Source: DUOA01 sp012839095
GTDB taxonomy: Bacteria; Bacillota; Clostridia; Caldicoprobacterales; DTU083
NCBI GenBank assembly: GCA_050951505.1
Contig: JBMNJE010000011.1
Coordinates: 768,880 to 832,879, forward strand
DNA length: 64,000 nucleotides
Reading direction: 5' to 3'
Shown: one piece after another, positions 24,717-33,808 of the stretch
Layout of the letters: every line of letters starts with the position of its first letter
Position numbering within the stretch: position 1 is the stretch's first letter
Translations under genes and position numbers: made by a program
The notes under the pieces: generated by a model
Told to the model about the DNA's origin: nothing
Seen by the model: the letters and a program-made list of their open reading frames with translations, nothing else
Databases searched by the model: none

Positions 24717-25484
24717 CTATCTTAAACAGAACACATACTGCCTCTTTGCTTCATCACCTGCTGCCACCTGTGCAGATAAAATGTTAAACACTCTGTCAAT
24801 CTCTCTGCTCTTAAATACAGTTTGTGGTGTATCGTATATGGCGATCTCTCCTTTTTCCATTAAACAAATCTTATCCGAATAGGAAAGCGCATTGCCTAAA
24901 TCATGAAGCACCATAACTATGGTTTTGCCCATCTGTTTCAGCTTTTTTATTATTTCCAAAATCTCAAGCTGATGATTAATATCCAGATAAGTAGTTGGTT
25001 CATCTAAAAATATAATATCTGTATTCTGCGCTAAAACCATTGCAAGATAGACCTTTTGACGCTCTCCGCCGGAAAGCTCCTTAACATTTTTATTGATATA
25101 TTTCTCCAGATTCATATTCTCAATGGCTTTTTCAACAATTTCTTTGTCCTGTCTCTGTGGAGTACGTGAAAATCCCAGATAGGGGTATCTGCCGTGCATC
25201 ACCAAATTATAAACAGTTATGTCCGGCACGCTTCTAAGCTGTGGCAAAAAGGAAATTTTCTTTGCAAGTTCCTTATTGGTAAAACCAGTAATGTCTTTGC
25301 CGCCTATCTTAATTTCCCCACGTAAGGGTTTTAACAAATTTGATGCTGTTCTTAATAAGGTAGTTTTTCCGCAGCCGTTTTTTCCAATAATAGCATTAAT
25401 ACTGCCTTCTTCGATAGCAATATTAATGTTCTTTATGATTTCTATTTTATTATATCCTGAAGATACATTTATTAATTCAATCAT
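24717..25484 (-). CDS. FecE-type ABC importer ATP-binding protein
   Basis: This 255-residue ATPase of the siderophore/heme/cobalamin importer class has Walker A GKNGCGKTT, signature LSGGERQKVYLA and Walker B IIFLDEPTTYLD, then the switch His in VLHDLG. Its start overlaps the permease stop by 8 bases. It is the last gene of a binding protein-permease-ATPase operon. Energises uptake of an iron complex, heme or corrinoid; the sequence does not tell which. AGGAGAGG precedes the ATG. Confidence 0.93.
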   Translation of the reverse strand: MIELINVSSGYNKIEIIKNINIAIEEGSINAIIGKNGCGKTTLLRTASNLLKPLRGEIKIGGKDITGFTNKELAKKISFLPQLRSVPDITVYNLVMHGRYPYLGFSRTPQRQDKEIVEKAIENMNLEKYINKNVKELSGGERQKVYLAMVLAQNTDIIFLDEPTTYLDINHQLEILEIIKKLKQMGKTIVMVLHDLGNALSYSDKICLMEKGEIAIYDTPQTVFKSREIDRVFNILSAQVAAGDEAKRQYVFCLR

Positions 25485-26520
25485 ATAGCTGACCTCTCCT
25501 GCGCTTTATTAGCAGATAAATAAAGAATGGACCTCCCAGGAATGACATAATAATTCCAACAGGGATTTCATAAGGCGCAAACAGTACCCGTGCCAGCAGG
25601 TCACACAGCAAAGTAAAAATGCTCCCTATGAGTGCCGACACTGGAAGCAGTATCCTATTATCATGCCCCACTAAAAATCTTGATGCATGAGGAACAATCA
25701 GGCCAACAAATCCTATCAGGCCCGCAAAACTTATGGCGCTTCCTGCCAATACAGCGGCGATAGTTAAACTGAAGAAACGAATACTAACTACATCTAAACC
25801 TAAAGACCTGGCACTTTCATCTCCTAAAGCCAGGACATTCATATCATAACTTAGAATTAAGGCAATAATGAAGGCAAAAATAATAAGTAAACCGGCAAAG
25901 GCAACCCTATCCATTGTAACGCCGGAAAAACCACCAATAATAAATGCAGCGCGAGCTATCAATGTATCTGGCTTCAGAGTTAATATTGTATCAGTTATCG
26001 CTCCTATAAAGCTGGAAACAGCAACACCGGATAAAACAATTGCCATCCTGGATGCGCCTGTTTTTTTAGCAATGAAATAAACCAGGAATACAGCCAGAAT
26101 TGCACCAGCGAAAGCAGCTATAGTTGATAAATAGATGCTTGTTGGAAAAAATGCCGCTGTTAATACGAAAAACAATCCTGCTCCGGAATTCACACCAATA
26201 ATACTGGGGCTTGCCAGAGAATTGTTAAGTACCGACTGCAGTATTGCCCCCGATACAGACAGAGCACAGCCTACCAGAACTGCTGCTGCTGTTCTGGGTA
26301 TTCTTACATAACTAATAATTCTGTAGATGTCAGAGCTATGATCTCTCTGCATCATTGCTGAGATAATTGCAGATAAAGATATTTTTGCAGAGCCTATACT
26401 TATGCTCAAAAATACTCCAACCAACAGTATAATTGTAAGAAAAGCTATAACGGTGACGTTATAGCTTTTGCTGTTTTTACTCAAATTCACCCGGGAATAA
26501 TATTTTTGCAATATACTCAT
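25477..26520 (-). CDS. FecCD-type ABC importer permease
   Basis: This 347-residue permease has about ten helices. The conserved FecCD elements ALSVSGAILQSVLNNSLASP and GFVGLIVPHASRFLVG (the ATPase-contacting loop) are present. It overlaps the end of the substrate-binding protein gene by 44 bases; the start is still supported by GGGGAG 6 bases before the ATG. A homodimer is expected. Part of the same importer as its neighbours. Confidence 0.93.
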   Translation of the reverse strand: MSILQKYYSRVNLSKNSKSYNVTVIAFLTIILLVGVFLSISIGSAKISLSAIISAMMQRDHSSDIYRIISYVRIPRTAAAVLVGCALSVSGAILQSVLNNSLASPSIIGVNSGAGLFFVLTAAFFPTSIYLSTIAAFAGAILAVFLVYFIAKKTGASRMAIVLSGVAVSSFIGAITDTILTLKPDTLIARAAFIIGGFSGVTMDRVAFAGLLIIFAFIIALILSYDMNVLALGDESARSLGLDVVSIRFFSLTIAAVLAGSAISFAGLIGFVGLIVPHASRFLVGHDNRILLPVSALIGSIFTLLCDLLARVLFAPYEIPVGIIMSFLGGPFFIYLLIKRRRGQLYD

Positions 26521-27538
26521 AGCTTTCTCCCCATCGTGCGTTAGGTTTGTAGTGGAATAGCTCCTTTGGAAGAACTATATACCTATCATTTTTGACTGCC
26601 GATAAATCCTTCCAGGCCGGATTTTTTTCTATCCCATCCTTTAAGGCTTGTATTGCCTTTTCGCTGTCTCCCATTGTTACTACAAAAATATAATCCGGAT
26701 CTTCCAGAATAATTTCTTCAATGCTTAAATCTTCTAATAAAGTCTCATGCTTTGAAGCTATATTTTCAGTCCCTAATTCATCCAGAATTCTGCAGGCAAA
26801 ATTATCATCATCTTTAGCCTTAGCCCCGCTGGAAAACGCACGTATAAATAAAATTTTAGGATTATTCTGATTTTGGGTCCTTGACAGAACTTCTTCAATT
26901 TGTTCCTCTACCGCTAATCCATTTTTTTCGTATAACTCCTGATTTCCTGTCATATCTGTGCATACCTTAAGCATATCCAGATATTCCTCGAAATGTTCTA
27001 CCTTAAAAAATGCATGACATATATCGGATTTTTCGAGGGTTTCTGAAATCTTCACATGGTTTTCTACATCAGGGGAAAGCAGAACAAAATCCGGGGAGAG
27101 GGCTATTACTTCTTCCAGATTTGGATCTTTAATAGTTCCAACTATTTTAGTCTCCGGAGGCAGATCCATGTTTCTTTGACTAATTACATCATCTGTTACC
27201 CCAACCAGTTCCCCTCCAGCCAAAATCCAAGTTTCAGCATAGGAGCCAACAAGAGATACTACCCTCTGAGGCTTTTCATTCAAATTAACGGTATTCCCCA
27301 AAGAATCTGTAAAGCTGTAATAATATTCGTCACCTACATTAGTTACATCATCAGAATCAGATACAATATCAACCTTTGATTCATCATCGGCCATAGAATC
27401 TGACTGCGTTATACATCCTGTAAGCACTTGTGCAAGCAAGCTTACTATAAGCAGCACAGAAAATACTTTTGCTGCTGTTCTTAAGTTTCTGCTTCCATAG
27501 TGATTGTTAAATTTTCTACTTTTGAATACAATATACAT
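26477..27538 (-). CDS. Iron/heme/cobalamin ABC importer substrate-binding lipoprotein
   Basis: This 353-residue lipoprotein has a basic N terminus, a hydrophobic segment VLLIVSLLAQVLTGC with the lipobox LTGC, then a periplasmic-binding class III fold beginning with the typical FTDSLGNTVNLNEKPQRVVS. Length is normal. ATG at 27538 is preferred over one three codons upstream, which touches the AAGGA ribosome site. It leads the importer operon, and a LysR-type palindrome nearly identical to that at 20.6 kb lies about 90 bases upstream, which ties expression to the sulfur gene regulator. Confidence 0.92.
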   Translation of the reverse strand: MYIVFKSRKFNNHYGSRNLRTAAKVFSVLLIVSLLAQVLTGCITQSDSMADDESKVDIVSDSDDVTNVGDEYYYSFTDSLGNTVNLNEKPQRVVSLVGSYAETWILAGGELVGVTDDVISQRNMDLPPETKIVGTIKDPNLEEVIALSPDFVLLSPDVENHVKISETLEKSDICHAFFKVEHFEEYLDMLKVCTDMTGNQELYEKNGLAVEEQIEEVLSRTQNQNNPKILFIRAFSSGAKAKDDDNFACRILDELGTENIASKHETLLEDLSIEEIILEDPDYIFVVTMGDSEKAIQALKDGIEKNPAWKDLSAVKNDRYIVLPKELFHYKPNARWGESYEYIAKILFPGEFE

Positions 27539-27625
27539 CTTATTCATTCCTTGTGGTTGGTCTACTTTACTTATATCATATTACTTAAGCTGTATATTGT
27601 AAAATATAATTATATAATATTTTTA

Positions 27626-27640
27626 ATAGGTATTGCCTAT
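27626..27640. promoter_or_regulatory. LysR-type operator, copy 2
   Basis: ATAGG-TATTG-CCTAT, a 15-bp palindrome differing at one base from the site at 20618-20632, placed 87 bases upstream of the binding-protein gene in an AT-rich promoter region. Confidence 0.7.
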
Positions 27641-27728
27641 GTATTAACTTATCAGAAATTTTAGCACTCCTAATTAATGCATTTTATTAACATAAATTTA
27701 TATGAGTCTATGAAAAAGGTTTTGAAGT

Positions 27729-29252
27729 TCATTTATTTGCTATGAAATATCTTTTTACAAAGAACTTCATAAGGTCATCGGGCTGTTCTCTTACATACTC
27801 GGGTTTGTCACCAAATACCATGGCATACGGATTCTCAGGGGTATAAGGCTCCCAATGCGGCATATCTTCGCCTGTTGAGTCCTTTCCATTGGGGTCTCCG
27901 GAACGGATAAAGTTTGCCCAGTAGTTGCACATCATTCTTGCAAGATCATAGTGCTTGCCTACAAATGGCCTCCAACACTTGGCAAGTGTCTCGAAGAAAA
28001 ACCACAGATCTGCTGAATGAAATGTTCCTGGATTATCCCAGCCCGGTATCTCAGCGTCAAAATTATAGTAATACAGCGGTGTATTGGCACCTGTATCAAA
28101 GTTAGCCTGACCAGCAACACGTATTGCATATTCAATGACTCTTACAGAGGCTCTCTTTATTACCTCTTCTATACTGCCCGATTCAGCTCCACATAGCTTT
28201 AGAAATTCATCAGCATCATCGCCAAACATTTCTGAGGCCATTTCTTTAAACTCATCTATGGTTTTAACCTCCGGAAAACTGTAGAACTCAGACGATGTGT
28301 GACCTAAAAGCACTGGTACCATCAAACGCTTGTTTTCAATGAAAAGCCTAAAGGCATCTCCCAGGATGAATCGATTATCTATGACGGGACTCCAATATGC
28401 CCTGTATTCCAAAGCTTTGATGCGAATGTACTCAGCATCCAGGCTGCGCGCTTCCGCAAGGGAACTTACTCCTAAAAATTCAAAGAATTTAACTCCGGCC
28501 TGTTCTGCTTCGGATAAGGCTTTTCCGCTTCCCGGTATACGATGATTCTTGTAAACGCCGGTAAAGATTCCGCTTTGTACTATTGCCTTCTGAAACAGCC
28601 CCTCATTTTGAGGTGAAGTCAGCTGATGCATTACACTTCCTCCACCGGCAGACTGTCCTCCAATTGTAATATTATCCGGATCACCGCCAAACGCTGCAAT
28701 GTTGTGCCTTACCCATTGAATGCCGGCACGCTGATCCAAAAGACCGAAGTTAGCCGGAGCATCAGGTGCTTCCGCTGTTATTTCAGGATGGCATAAAAAG
28801 CCGAAAATATTCAAGCGATAATTGACCGTTACTACAACTATTCCCCTGCGGGCAATCCGTTCTCCATCAAATTCCATCTCCGATGTATAACCATACTGAA
28901 AACCCCCGCCGAAAAACCATACAAAAACCGGAAGCTTTTCATCGCTGCTGCATGCCGGTGTCCAGACATTCAGATAAAGATTATCCTCATCCATCGGAAT
29001 ATTTGGATCCACATGCCATTCCCGGGCATAGAAGTCATTCTTGCTCAGCCCTGGTGTTGCCTGCATGGATATCGGAGCAAACGCAAAAGCTTGTAGAGTA
29101 CCTTCCCAGTCATCTGCAGGTTGGGGAGCACGCCATCGATTTTCACCAACAGGCGGTGCAGCAAAGGGAATGCCCTTAAAGGCTGTTATCCTCGGATCTG
29201 CTGCCGGCAGGCCTTGGATAAAGCCATTTTCCACTTTTACCTTTCTCATCAT
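27729..29252 (-). CDS. Type-B carboxylesterase
   Basis: This 507-residue alpha/beta hydrolase is of the carboxylesterase/para-nitrobenzyl esterase family. It shows the signature EDNLYLNVWTP, the oxyanion-hole motif FGGGFQYG, and the nucleophile elbow GGQSAGG with the catalytic Ser near residue 190. FHSADLWF near residue 395 carries the likely catalytic His. No signal peptide; cytoplasmic. Monocistronic with a GGAGG ribosome site. The natural substrate is unknown. Confidence 0.93.
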   Translation of the reverse strand: MMRKVKVENGFIQGLPAADPRITAFKGIPFAAPPVGENRWRAPQPADDWEGTLQAFAFAPISMQATPGLSKNDFYAREWHVDPNIPMDEDNLYLNVWTPACSSDEKLPVFVWFFGGGFQYGYTSEMEFDGERIARRGIVVVTVNYRLNIFGFLCHPEITAEAPDAPANFGLLDQRAGIQWVRHNIAAFGGDPDNITIGGQSAGGGSVMHQLTSPQNEGLFQKAIVQSGIFTGVYKNHRIPGSGKALSEAEQAGVKFFEFLGVSSLAEARSLDAEYIRIKALEYRAYWSPVIDNRFILGDAFRLFIENKRLMVPVLLGHTSSEFYSFPEVKTIDEFKEMASEMFGDDADEFLKLCGAESGSIEEVIKRASVRVIEYAIRVAGQANFDTGANTPLYYYNFDAEIPGWDNPGTFHSADLWFFFETLAKCWRPFVGKHYDLARMMCNYWANFIRSGDPNGKDSTGEDMPHWEPYTPENPYAMVFGDKPEYVREQPDDLMKFFVKRYFIANK

Positions 29253-29337
29253 GGCTAAAATCTCCTCCCAAATATTAATGCTATATAAGGTTTACTTCAT
29301 ACCATAAACTCTTCCAGGTTTCTCCCTTGCATTTATT

Positions 29338-30660
29338 TTATTTCTTATGAATCAGGCGCAATGTTTCCTCCATAGCGTCACGAGCGGGAACCTGTAGATC
29401 CGGAAGAAGCGGCAGATCGGACTTGGTTGCGTCTGGCCGTATAAAATACTTGTAGGACACGGTGAAGGCAAGCCGTGCGTTCGGCGTCTGAAAATACAGG
29501 ATATCTCCGTAGGAAGAGGGCATATTTCCAGGAATCTCTCCAACCACCGTACATAATCCGTTATCCGAAAGCAGCGTCGCAAAGTCCATAGCTGCGCTAA
29601 AACTGTCCGTGCCGGTCAGTACATATACATCTCCCGAAAACATATACTCAGCTTGCTGATTTTTCAGCTGCCTTGTTTGGTTTTTCCATATAACCGGGCC
29701 GAAACGCACATTGGAACTTCCTACTTCATAACTCTCCACTGGAAGGTAACGAATAAACTCGTTGGCAACCAGTGAATTACCGCCGGAATTGCCTCTCAGG
29801 TCAAGGATAACACTGTGAACCCCTCCATCCAGCACAGATGTGAAGAAATTTTTCAACGCAGTCTTGTAGGTTTTGTCATAGATGCATTGACGAAGGGTGA
29901 AAATACCGATGCCGGATTCTTTATCTATAGAATAGTCATAGAAGGGCTCCGTTTCTACCGGTAAAGTTGTTGTATTCTCCTCTAGTGTAAAAGCCTTATT
30001 GATGACGCGTCCATTATTTTGCCGCTCCAGAGATATCTCAACCTCCCGCTCTGCGCTTATTCCTACAAAAGCAAGGTAATCGCTGCGATTGATGCGCGAG
30101 GCAAAAGAATGACGAGCCCAGGCGTCAAGCTCATAGGAATATTGATCCTGGAATCGTTGGTAAAGCCGGTCAACCGAAACACCGCTTATCTTTTTAACAG
30201 TATAACCGTCATATTCACCACCTGAGCAAATCAAGCGCTGCCCTTCCCATGAAAATAGTAAAGGCAGACTTTTTGTATCCTCATAGTACGCCCGTACTGT
30301 TGTATGGGCGTCGCCAAGGTATGCAAGAACCCGAGAAGCACTTTGCCACAGCGACAGGGCTGTAAGCTCTGTCGATTCGGAGAGTTCTGCATACTCCTGC
30401 TCATATGCAATCTGAACCGCCTCAGGCAGGCCGGATATACAAGCCGGATGGCGTTCCCTCAGGCGATCGACTATAAACTTCAAATCCTCTGCAGCCTGCA
30501 TTCCGGTAAGGACGGTATCAAGCTTCTTGGATTGCTCAAACGATCTTACCGTTCCCCGGTAAGGATCGAGCCATATCCGCCATACTCCATATAGTGCAAT
30601 AGCACATATAACAAAAATGCAAATAAAAATCCTTATATGGTTGCTCCATTTCTTTTTCAT
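29338..30660 (-). CDS. S41 (tail-specific protease) family protein, membrane anchored
   Basis: This 440-residue protein has an N-terminal transmembrane helix (residues 8-27) and an extracytoplasmic domain. VILDLRGNSGGNS and TGTDSFSAAMDFA match the S41 fold, with the serine of SFSAA as nucleophile. A PDZ-like region precedes it (VKKISGVSVDRLY). The lysine that usually completes the CtpA dyad is not evident in its usual place, so it may be a tricorn-like or inactive relative. The ribosome site is weak. It is not in an evident operon. Confidence 0.85.
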   Translation of the reverse strand: MKKKWSNHIRIFICIFVICAIALYGVWRIWLDPYRGTVRSFEQSKKLDTVLTGMQAAEDLKFIVDRLRERHPACISGLPEAVQIAYEQEYAELSESTELTALSLWQSASRVLAYLGDAHTTVRAYYEDTKSLPLLFSWEGQRLICSGGEYDGYTVKKISGVSVDRLYQRFQDQYSYELDAWARHSFASRINRSDYLAFVGISAEREVEISLERQNNGRVINKAFTLEENTTTLPVETEPFYDYSIDKESGIGIFTLRQCIYDKTYKTALKNFFTSVLDGGVHSVILDLRGNSGGNSLVANEFIRYLPVESYEVGSSNVRFGPVIWKNQTRQLKNQQAEYMFSGDVYVLTGTDSFSAAMDFATLLSDNGLCTVVGEIPGNMPSSYGDILYFQTPNARLAFTVSYKYFIRPDATKSDLPLLPDLQVPARDAMEETLRLIHKK

Positions 30661-30737
30661 ACTCAGACTCTGCTTTCTTTTAATAAACCATAATAACCAA
30701 CGAATATAATAGCAGAAGCCTGCTATTACATCTGATG

Positions 30738-32135
30738 TTATACTTGCTTCTTTATAAATATGTTAGCAAATTCTATAAACTCCAGTCTATCACAATTTTT
30801 AAGGTTATAAATTAGTACATCGTCATATGAACGGCTTTTAATCGCGCTTATTATATCCTCTTCCTTAGCGTATGAGATCCCTTGGTCCTTAATCACTTTA
30901 AAGGCCAGTTCGCAGCATATGGGCATAATCTGCTGCTCAAATTTGGAACAGATCTGTCTGATTCTTTCGCGGGAAAGCTCATAGTAATCTGCTATTTCCT
31001 GGAATGTCTGCCCACTGGCCCTCTTTTTGTAATATTCATATTCTCTTGTATCTTTGTATGTCTCAAATACATGTTCAGCGAATTCTTCCAGTGGCAGCCT
31101 GAGACTTCCAAGCCTTTTACAAAGTATCTTATGGTATCTGACACCTATATGTTCCTTGATAACATGATCAGGTTCCTCAGCCAACTCTGATAGGTTATCA
31201 TAACCCTCATCCCGAAGCTTACACACTAATTGGTTGGATATACCAATGTTGGTTAGTACGTCAACAGGCAGTCTTCTATTTGTTTCATGAATAAACCCAA
31301 GTGAATAATGCGCATGCAATGGTCCTGATTGCTGAGCGCTATAACTACTTGCTTCATCATATGCCCAGTTCCCGGACAGGATATCTTTATACCTGCTGCG
31401 TACCTTATCAAGTTTACCTACACCAAATCCAGGTATGTTCATCAGGCAACTGAAATCAAACTTACTCAAATCACCGATAGTACATATATTGTTATACTCG
31501 CAATATCTTCTGAACAATTTGAAGATGTTTTCATGAAAAGCATCTTCAATGATCAGTGAGCTGTACTCTTCCATGATTTCTGCTTGAATTGAATTATCAT
31601 CTATACCAGTTTCCGCCTTTTTTATTCCGGAAATTGTTTCACTATATTTATCTCGTACTTTTTGAAGTTTTCTATGTCCAAATCCGAATATATTAAGAAG
31701 GCTGTCAAAATCGAACCCCTTGAGGTCTCCTATAGTATATATTTCGTTATCTATGCAGTGCTCCCTGAACATGTTAAATATGTTCTCATGAAAGACACTC
31801 TCTATAGCTATGGATTCTGTATCACTAATATTCTGATTCTGTTCTTTCCACTCCAGCAGCCATGTATTAATGTCCCTGTATAACTCGGTGAACTCTTGCA
31901 GTTTCTTTCTTCCTACGCTGCGAATTTTAATAAGGTGGTTTTTCTCGTATGCAGCAGTAAATTCTCCTATCGTTATTATTCCATTGGTTGTAAGGCGATT
32001 AATCAGACGCTGATTTTTTGTAAATCGTCTGATTAATAAAGCTCCGATTCCTGAAGATAAAACAAGTGCTCCACACCTATTGCATGAGGTGTTTTTATCA
32101 ACATGATTGCTGCAAATATGACAAATACTCTTCAT
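30738..32135 (-). CDS. Zinc-ribbon, HhH-repeat and sigma-region-4-like DNA-binding protein
   Basis: This 465-residue protein has an unusual layout. The N terminus is a zinc ribbon (CHICSNHVDKNTSCNRC). Three similar blocks follow, each with a helix-hairpin-helix pattern as in the RNA polymerase alpha C-terminal domain: IRSVGRKKLQEF, IFGFGHRKLQKVRDKY and IPGFGVGKLDKVRSRY; a fourth variant is IGVRYHKILCKRL. Residues about 385-420 match sigma-70 region 4: GQTFQEIADYYELSRERIRQICSKFE. It lacks sigma region 2, so it is not a complete sigma factor. ATG at 32135 follows GAGAGGTAAGAAG. Role unknown; interaction with RNA polymerase or promoter DNA is inferred. Confidence 0.8.
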   Translation of the reverse strand: MKSICHICSNHVDKNTSCNRCGALVLSSGIGALLIRRFTKNQRLINRLTTNGIITIGEFTAAYEKNHLIKIRSVGRKKLQEFTELYRDINTWLLEWKEQNQNISDTESIAIESVFHENIFNMFREHCIDNEIYTIGDLKGFDFDSLLNIFGFGHRKLQKVRDKYSETISGIKKAETGIDDNSIQAEIMEEYSSLIIEDAFHENIFKLFRRYCEYNNICTIGDLSKFDFSCLMNIPGFGVGKLDKVRSRYKDILSGNWAYDEASSYSAQQSGPLHAHYSLGFIHETNRRLPVDVLTNIGISNQLVCKLRDEGYDNLSELAEEPDHVIKEHIGVRYHKILCKRLGSLRLPLEEFAEHVFETYKDTREYEYYKKRASGQTFQEIADYYELSRERIRQICSKFEQQIMPICCELAFKVIKDQGISYAKEEDIISAIKSRSYDDVLIYNLKNCDRLEFIEFANIFIKKQV

Positions 32136-32235
32136 CTTCTTACCTCTCAATAGTTTTCCTGTATTTTATTACGTAATGTATGTCCAGTAAAAAACGGAAT
32201 AAGCAATTACCCCCGATATGTGCCGATCAGTGTTT

Positions 32236-32340
32236 TTAATGTCTTTTAACAATTGTTTCTTCCTTTTCAGTCCAATTCTTCTCATCCAATAAAGCCGGTA
32301 TCAGCTTTAAGACGTAAATAAACTGTTTTTTCAAATGCAT
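32236..32340 (-). pseudogene. Remnant of a YciI-like gene
   Basis: Minus-strand ATG at 32340 (or a TTG three codons later, after AAAGG) reads MHLKKQFIYVLKLIPALLDE and on through NWTEKEETIVKRH to a TAA after 34 codons. This is the N-terminal third of YciI-like (YCII domain) proteins, normally about 90 residues. The remaining part is not found downstream. Confidence 0.6.
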
Positions 32341-32457
32341 CACCTTTTCCAATCATTCCAATTATTTGGTTTTTTACTTATCTATTTTATCATATAACAA
32401 CTATAAATAAAGTATTTAAGTATAGCTGTAATCCATCACAAATATTCTTTATCAGAA

Positions 32458-32737
32458 TTATAAGCAATTCCATTGATGCCTTTTCAAATCCACATGTGTT
32501 CCATCCTTCATGCGGACACCTTCGTTCTGCAACAGCATCTTTTGCTCAAGCCACCCAGGTGCCAGCCTGCCGGAATAATTCACTACTCTGTGACATGGAT
32601 AGCTGCCATAACGCTGAGCCATACTCAGAACTTTTCCAACAAGCCGTGAGTTGTTGGCACATCCGATCAAGCTCGCTATCCGGCCATATGTAATACTCCT
32701 TTGAAATTACACATTTCCAGATAAATTCACAAAATAT
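32458..32737 (-). pseudogene. Frameshifted MGMT-family (O6-alkylguanine repair-like) gene
   Basis: The downstream frame encodes TYGRIASLIGCANNSRLVGK and SYPCHRVVNYSGRLAPGW, the core of methylguanine-DNA methyltransferase-like proteins including the PCHRV active site, ending normally at 32458. The frame has no start: a stop precedes it. In the next frame upstream, FCEFIWKCVISK matches the beginning of this 100-residue family, so one base has been lost near 32700, and the codon expected to be ATG is ATA (32737). Probably inactive. Confidence 0.65.
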
Positions 32738-32807
32738 ACAAGATGAGATCCTATAAATTATATCATAAAAAAGTTTTTATTCCACGCTTCATATCGGAAG
32801 CGCGATC

Positions 32808-32842
32808 AAAAAAAGGGCCGGTTTTTTTGAACCAGCCCTTTA
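32808..32842 (-). terminator. Rho-independent terminator of the acetamidase gene
   Basis: On the minus strand AAAGGGC-T-GGTT pairs with AACC-G-GCCCTTT around a short A-rich loop, followed by a T run (32813-32807). It begins about 10 bases after the stop codon. Confidence 0.85.
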
Positions 32843-32851
32843 ACTTTACCT

Positions 32852-33757
32852 TTACACGGACTCTATCAGCTTCTGCGTAGGTATCACATACTTGGGAATT
32901 GCTGCTCTTGCAGTAATCTTGGGATCCACTACCTGTGATATTTTCAAATCAACCGATAGGCTTGCCATAATATAAGCATCTTCCCACTCTATCCCCAGAC
33001 TGTCTTTAATATGATTTACAGCTTGAGAAGCTGCTTCATATACTGCCGCATCCAGATCATCTCCTGAAGCAATAACCATGGTATATTCATCGGTCTCCAC
33101 CAAAGGCCATTTGGTTGCTTTTCCTTTTATCAAATCTACTTCAAGAACAACCTCTGCAGGAACTTCCAGTCCTGTGAAACAAATCTCACCGTCTCCCATA
33201 ATAGCGTGACAATCGCCTAATGCTAATAAAGCGCCTTCCTGTTTAACCGGAAGGTATAATGTGGAACCAGCTTTGATATCCGTGGTATCCATATTGCCGC
33301 CGTGCTTCCATGGGCTGTCAGTTGCCCATTGTCCCTCTTCATCAGATGGTGCAACCCCTATAACGCCAATCATCGGTCTGATTGGCAGCTTGACCCCATG
33401 GAATTCAGCGTGCCCGTTTTCGATATTTAGTACCCTGATTATGGGCTTGGTAACCTGGTCTCCAAGGACGCCTTCATTTGGAACAACTGCTGCTACTCCT
33501 TTATCTTTAACATCTATGCTGACAATTTTTACTTTCAATAGGTCACCAGGTTCAGCACCTTCCACATATATGGGTCCCGTAGCTGGATTCAATCTGTCAT
33601 AATCAATTTCAGTCAAGATCTGTTCCTCACTGGTTACCTGCTGATAAAAACAATCATTGGTCTCTACTTTAATCGTATCGCCTGCTGAAACAGTTGTTAC
33701 TGCTTTCATACTTGGCGAAAACTTATAAATAACTTTATCGCCCGGAACTATCTTCAC
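32852..33757 (-). CDS. Acetamidase/formamidase family protein
   Basis: This 301-residue protein is of the FmdA/AmdA family, metal-dependent amidases that release ammonia from short amides. The conserved GPIYVEGAEPGDLL, the GGNMDTTD segment and GDCHAIMGDGE (metal-binding Asp/His) are all present. GTG at 33757 was chosen because GGGAGG lies 8 bases upstream; the open frame extends further to a TTG before that site. It follows an APC-family permease gene by about 50 bases, so uptake and hydrolysis of an amide or amide-bearing amino acid is likely. A good terminator follows. Confidence 0.92.
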   Translation of the reverse strand: MKIVPGDKVIYKFSPSMKAVTTVSAGDTIKVETNDCFYQQVTSEEQILTEIDYDRLNPATGPIYVEGAEPGDLLKVKIVSIDVKDKGVAAVVPNEGVLGDQVTKPIIRVLNIENGHAEFHGVKLPIRPMIGVIGVAPSDEEGQWATDSPWKHGGNMDTTDIKAGSTLYLPVKQEGALLALGDCHAIMGDGEICFTGLEVPAEVVLEVDLIKGKATKWPLVETDEYTMVIASGDDLDAAVYEAASQAVNHIKDSLGIEWEDAYIMASLSVDLKISQVVDPKITARAAIPKYVIPTQKLIESV

Positions 33758-33808
33758 TTGGTACACCTCCCATGTCAAATTTCATATTACTGTAACTGTG
33801 CAAAAGAA

